From an uncultured Bacteroidales bacterium (GTDB lineage: Bacteria; Bacteroidota; Bacteroidia; Bacteroidales; FEN-979): a stretch of DNA of 8,106 nucleotides. The notes beneath the pieces are model-generated. The model made no database searches. It was not told the origin of the DNA and was given only the letters and a program-made list of their open reading frames with translations. The stretch is taken from positions 1 through 8,106 of the forward strand of contig CAIYQH010000139.1 in the NCBI GenBank assembly GCA_903928285.1, in the 5' to 3' direction. Both the position numbers and the translations under genes were made by a program. How positions within the stretch are numbered: position 1 is the first letter of the stretch; every line of letters starts with the position of its first letter. Shown here piece by piece: positions 6,105 to 8,106 of this stretch.

Positions 6105-6403
6105 CACGGCTGATCTTCGCCGGTATTGTGTGCCTTGTCGCGTTTCTTTTTCTTTCGCCGGGCCATAAAGGCTTTGCCGATGGAGAAGGCTTTGGAAAGG
6201 ATCGATGACGAGGTTGTGAAGTCATTGACCATGGTGGTGGCCAGGTTGCGCGGGGAAAAGGCCTGCAGGATGTTCCGGTAGCCGTTGTGGATATCCTGTT
6301 CCTTTTTCATGATTTCGAGCCGCAGGCGGTGCTTTTCCACCTCAATATCCTTGAGGGAATGGATCCGGGAGGCTTTGATGGTATAGCGGTTAGTCGTTTT
6401 CAT
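6104..6403 (-). CDS. Conserved-looking small basic protein of unknown function
   Basis: The protein has 99 residues and I do not recognise the family. The N-terminal half (KDIEVEKHRLRLEIMKKEQDIHNGYRN, about 18-44) is charged and likely helical, possibly a coiled coil. The middle (about 54-80, MVNDFTTSSSILSKAFSIGKAF) could be an amphipathic helix able to lie on a membrane. The C-terminus is strongly basic (RRKKKKRDK) and then polar. There is no cysteine, signal peptide or clear transmembrane helix. The start at 6403 overlaps the upstream Holin-X-like gene by 14 bp, and the stop overlaps the radical SAM start, so this is a real, tightly packed operon gene. From context it probably works at the inner face of the membrane with its neighbours; that is inference. 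Confidence 0.75.
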   Translation of the reverse strand: MKTTNRYTIKASRIHSLKDIEVEKHRLRLEIMKKEQDIHNGYRNILQAFSPRNLATTMVNDFTTSSSILSKAFSIGKAFMARRKKKKRDKAHNTGEDQP

Positions 6404-6755
6404 CTTTCTCCTCCATCAGGATTTTGGTTAACTGGGAGACAAGCGGATTGATAAACAGGGTATGACGCTGGAAGTAAATCAGGATGCCTGAAACGATGTA
6501 AAAGGCGGTCACAATGAGCGCTCCGACCCAGGCAGGGCCGAGATCCTTGCCGAACCAGAAGACAAAGGCAAGCGAGAGGAACAGCAGCAGGAACATGGCC
6601 AGGATAAAGAAGATCACGGCGATGAGGAAGAAAGTGGCCAGTTTGGCGATCTTTTCGGTGAGGATGAGCTTTGCAAGGTCGATCCTCATGTTCACATAAT
6701 CCTTGACATTTTCGGTGAGCATCGAAAAGTTGTCAGAAATTCTACCGGGTTCCAT
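6390..6755 (-). CDS. Holin-X-like (phage holin superfamily III type) two-helix membrane protein
   Basis: The protein has 121 residues. An amphipathic N-terminal region (about 1-38, NVKDYVNMRIDLAKLILTEKIAK) is followed by two membrane helices, about 40-69 and 74-95, joined by a short turn (GKDLGPAW). The tail is cytoplasmic and charged (LVSQLTKILMEEKDEND). This layout fits the PF07332-type family (Holin-X), common as single chromosomal genes in Bacteroidota and unrelated to phage lysis in most cases. Many relatives sit next to YtxH genes, as here. The ATG at 6755 overlaps the stop of the YtxH gene by one base (TAATG), indicating translational coupling. Function is probably in the cell envelope but not established. 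Confidence 0.8.
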   Translation of the reverse strand: MEPGRISDNFSMLTENVKDYVNMRIDLAKLILTEKIAKLATFFLIAVIFFILAMFLLLFLSLAFVFWFGKDLGPAWVGALIVTAFYIVSGILIYFQRHTLFINPLVSQLTKILMEEKDEND

Positions 6756-7024
6756 TATTTGCCCTCCCCGTTTTCCATCATAACTACCTCTTCAGGGAAA
6801 TCATCTTCCTCCTCGGATGATAATGCCGATTTGAAGGCATGCAGTTTTTCAGAGAGGTCGTCCTGCATCAGGTCGGCCAGTCCCATAAGCCTTTTTTTGA
6901 GACGTTTACGGGTTTTGGAACCTTTTGCGGGGGCGATGAGCAACCCCACGCCAATACCGGCTGCCAGTCCGACGGCAGCTGCAAACAAGATGGATGAACC
7001 TGATTTTGCCATATGGGTGATCAT
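6755..7024 (-). CDS. YtxH domain-containing protein
   Basis: The small membrane protein has 89 residues. One glycine- and alanine-rich hydrophobic helix (about 10-30, SILFAAAVGLAAGIGVGLLI) leads into the YtxH signature GLLIAPAKGSKTRKRLKKR. After it come a helical region (LADLMQDDLSEKLHAFKSAL) and an acidic tail (SSEEEDDFPEEVV). YtxH proteins are associated with general and envelope stress in Bacillus and are widespread in Bacteroidota; their molecular role is unclear. ATG at 7024 is the first start. ATG at 7012 (MAKSGSS) fits the usual family N-terminus at least as well. The gene follows the AI-2E family gene by 23 bp and is coupled to the next gene. Confidence 0.88.
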   Translation of the reverse strand: MITHMAKSGSSILFAAAVGLAAGIGVGLLIAPAKGSKTRKRLKKRLMGLADLMQDDLSEKLHAFKSALSSEEEDDFPEEVVMMENGEGK

Positions 7025-7047
7025 TAAGGATTTAAAACATCGTAAAG

Positions 7048-8106
7048 TTAATGTTTTTCAGGGATATTCTGAAAGAGACGGAAGTTACTTAAAAATTCAT
7101 TTGCCACAATTTTGATAAAGCCATAGGCCGGCACCGCGACAATCATCCCGGCAATCCCGCCGATCCCGGCGGCGGCGATCACCACGAGAAAGATCTCGAC
7201 GGGATGGGCCTTCACGCTTTTTCCCTGGATCATCGGGGCGAAGAGGTTGTTGTCGATGGTTTGCACCACAAACATAGCTAAAATAATTTTAATGGTCATG
7301 GGGAGGATGGCGGCATAGTCGCCGGCGCTGATGACCCCGGTAATGCCGAGGATCACCCCCATGATCATGGAGATGATCCCGCCGAGGTAGGGGATGATGA
7401 TGATGATCCCTGTAAAGAATCCGATCACCAGCGGGTTTTCAACGCCGACAAGATACAGTGCGAGTGAATAGGTAAGAATGTTGGCCAGGATCTGGATAAT
7501 GAGACCGATAAAGTACCTGGAGAGCAGTTTTTTACTCTGGTGCATCACGTTCCTGATCCGTCCCTCGTGTTTTTCAGGGGTGAGCATCAGGATGAAGCGC
7601 GGCAGCATTTTCTGATCGAGCAGGAAGAAGAAGGAGAGGAAGAGTACGGAGAAGAGGTTGAAAAAGAAGGTTCCTGTGAAGGTGATGATGGAGGTGAGCA
7701 TGTTGGAGAACATGCCGAAGTCGATGAAGTTCAGGATCGCTTTTTTTGCCGTCGATTCGAAGGTGGCTCCGCGGGGCATGATACCATAGCGGATCAGGAA
7801 TGACTGCGAGCTGGCGATTTCATCATGAAAATAGGTCATGAACTGTTTGCCGTCGATATTGCTGATCTGCGTGGCTTCATTGATGATGAGCGGGATAAAG
7901 AGGCTGAAAAGACCGGCGAACAGCGCCACCATGACCATCAGCGTGACGGCAACGCTGAGCGGATGCGGGAAATGCAGCCTGCCGATCCTGATCCTGTCGA
8001 GCAGTTCAACCAGTGGAGCGCCCACGATGGAGATCACCCCGGCCACGATGATGAAGACGACGATATTGGCAAAATACCAGACTATGAAACCCAGCGCGGC
8101 GGCGGC
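7048..8106 (-). CDS. AI-2E/PerM (PF01594) family membrane protein, N-terminus outside window
   Basis: The frame is open from the right edge to TAA at 7048, giving 352 residues. The GTG at 8046 is not the start: the frame continues upstream as ALGFIVWYFANIVVFII, the second membrane helix of this family, so only the first helix or so is missing. From the edge, hydrophobic segments lie at about 4-30, 51-77, 139-163, 196-220, 224-250, 266-285 and 303-335, with the soluble loop typical of the family at about 78-135. Family signatures are IIIIIPYLGG (about 234-243), VQTIDNNLFAPMIQGKSVKAHPVEIF (281-306) and GGIAGMIVAVPAYG (316-329). Members include TqsA/YdiK and sodium-proton antiporters in other bacteria, so an AI-2 exporter role should not be assumed. 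It is the first visible gene of the operon. Confidence 0.92.
   Translation of the reverse strand, partial: AAAALGFIVWYFANIVVFIIVAGVISIVGAPLVELLDRIRIGRLHFPHPLSVAVTLMVMVALFAGLFSLFIPLIINEATQISNIDGKQFMTYFHDEIASSQSFLIRYGIMPRGATFESTAKKAILNFIDFGMFSNMLTSIITFTGTFFFNLFSVLFLSFFFLLDQKMLPRFILMLTPEKHEGRIRNVMHQSKKLLSRYFIGLIIQILANILTYSLALYLVGVENPLVIGFFTGIIIIIPYLGGIISMIMGVILGITGVISAGDYAAILPMTIKIILAMFVVQTIDNNLFAPMIQGKSVKAHPVEIFLVVIAAAGIGGIAGMIVAVPAYGFIKIVANEFLSNFRLFQNIPEKH

Noticed and set aside
6104..6403. RiPP precursor peptide for the radical SAM/SPASM enzyme
   Set aside because: The protein is long and basic, with helical segments and no Cys, Gly-rich or repeated core; kept only as a question in the findings.
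6390..6755. Phage lysis cassette or prophage remnant suggested by the holin-like protein
   Set aside because: No endolysin, spanin or structural phage genes are nearby, and this family is a common chromosomal envelope gene beside YtxH genes.
7540..7803. Plus-strand Glu-rich 87-codon ORF
   Set aside because: It is antisense to the AI-2E family gene; the acidic bias mirrors Phe/Leu/Ser codons on the other strand.

Overview
The window looks like a piece of a Bacteroidota chromosome, probably an environmental Bacteroidales-like or related lineage, possibly from a metagenome. The evidence is a secreted protein with BACON and PKD-like domains and a C-terminal type IX secretion (Por) sorting signal, perfect matches to the Bacteroidota -7 promoter box (TAnnTTTG), few Shine-Dalgarno sequences, and family variants typical of that phylum. 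Nearly everything is on the minus strand. The exception is a broken sirtuin gene.

Left part (1-2460). A minus-strand gene runs off the left edge. Only its signal peptide and first mature residues are visible, and these match the start of a periplasmic GH2 beta-galactosidase. A spacer of about 250 bp follows, holding an 85-bp inverted repeat built of eight heptamers. Next is a plus-strand sirtuin (NAD-dependent deacylase) that has lost its central catalytic section through an internal, frame-changing deletion. It converges on and overlaps a minus-strand pair: a secreted alpha/beta hydrolase followed 37 bp later by cutC.

Middle part (2460-5108). A large, cysteine-rich surface or secreted protein of 645 residues lies between two AT-rich intergenic regions. 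Its layout is signal peptide, N-terminal beta domain, two BACON-like repeats, two nearly identical 80-residue PKD-like repeats, an Ig-like segment and a Por sorting domain. The downstream spacer has two small hairpins. The upstream spacer of 460 bp holds a candidate promoter, a doubtful 67-codon ORF and an inverted repeat.

Right part (5109-8106). A tight minus-strand operon reads, in transcription order: AI-2E/PerM-family membrane protein (5' end outside the window), YtxH-domain protein, Holin-X-like two-helix membrane protein, a basic 99-residue protein of unknown function, and a radical SAM/SPASM enzyme. The gaps are 23 bp, then a 1-bp, a 14-bp and a 1-bp overlap, so the last four genes are probably translationally coupled. 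The first three are ordinary envelope genes. The radical SAM enzyme attached to them is the least expected member.

No rRNA, tRNA, CRISPR array, insertion sequence or prophage was seen. I do not find a clear novel defence or biosynthetic system. The best leads are the deleted sirtuin, the heptamer inverted repeat, and the radical SAM enzyme coupled to small membrane-associated proteins.
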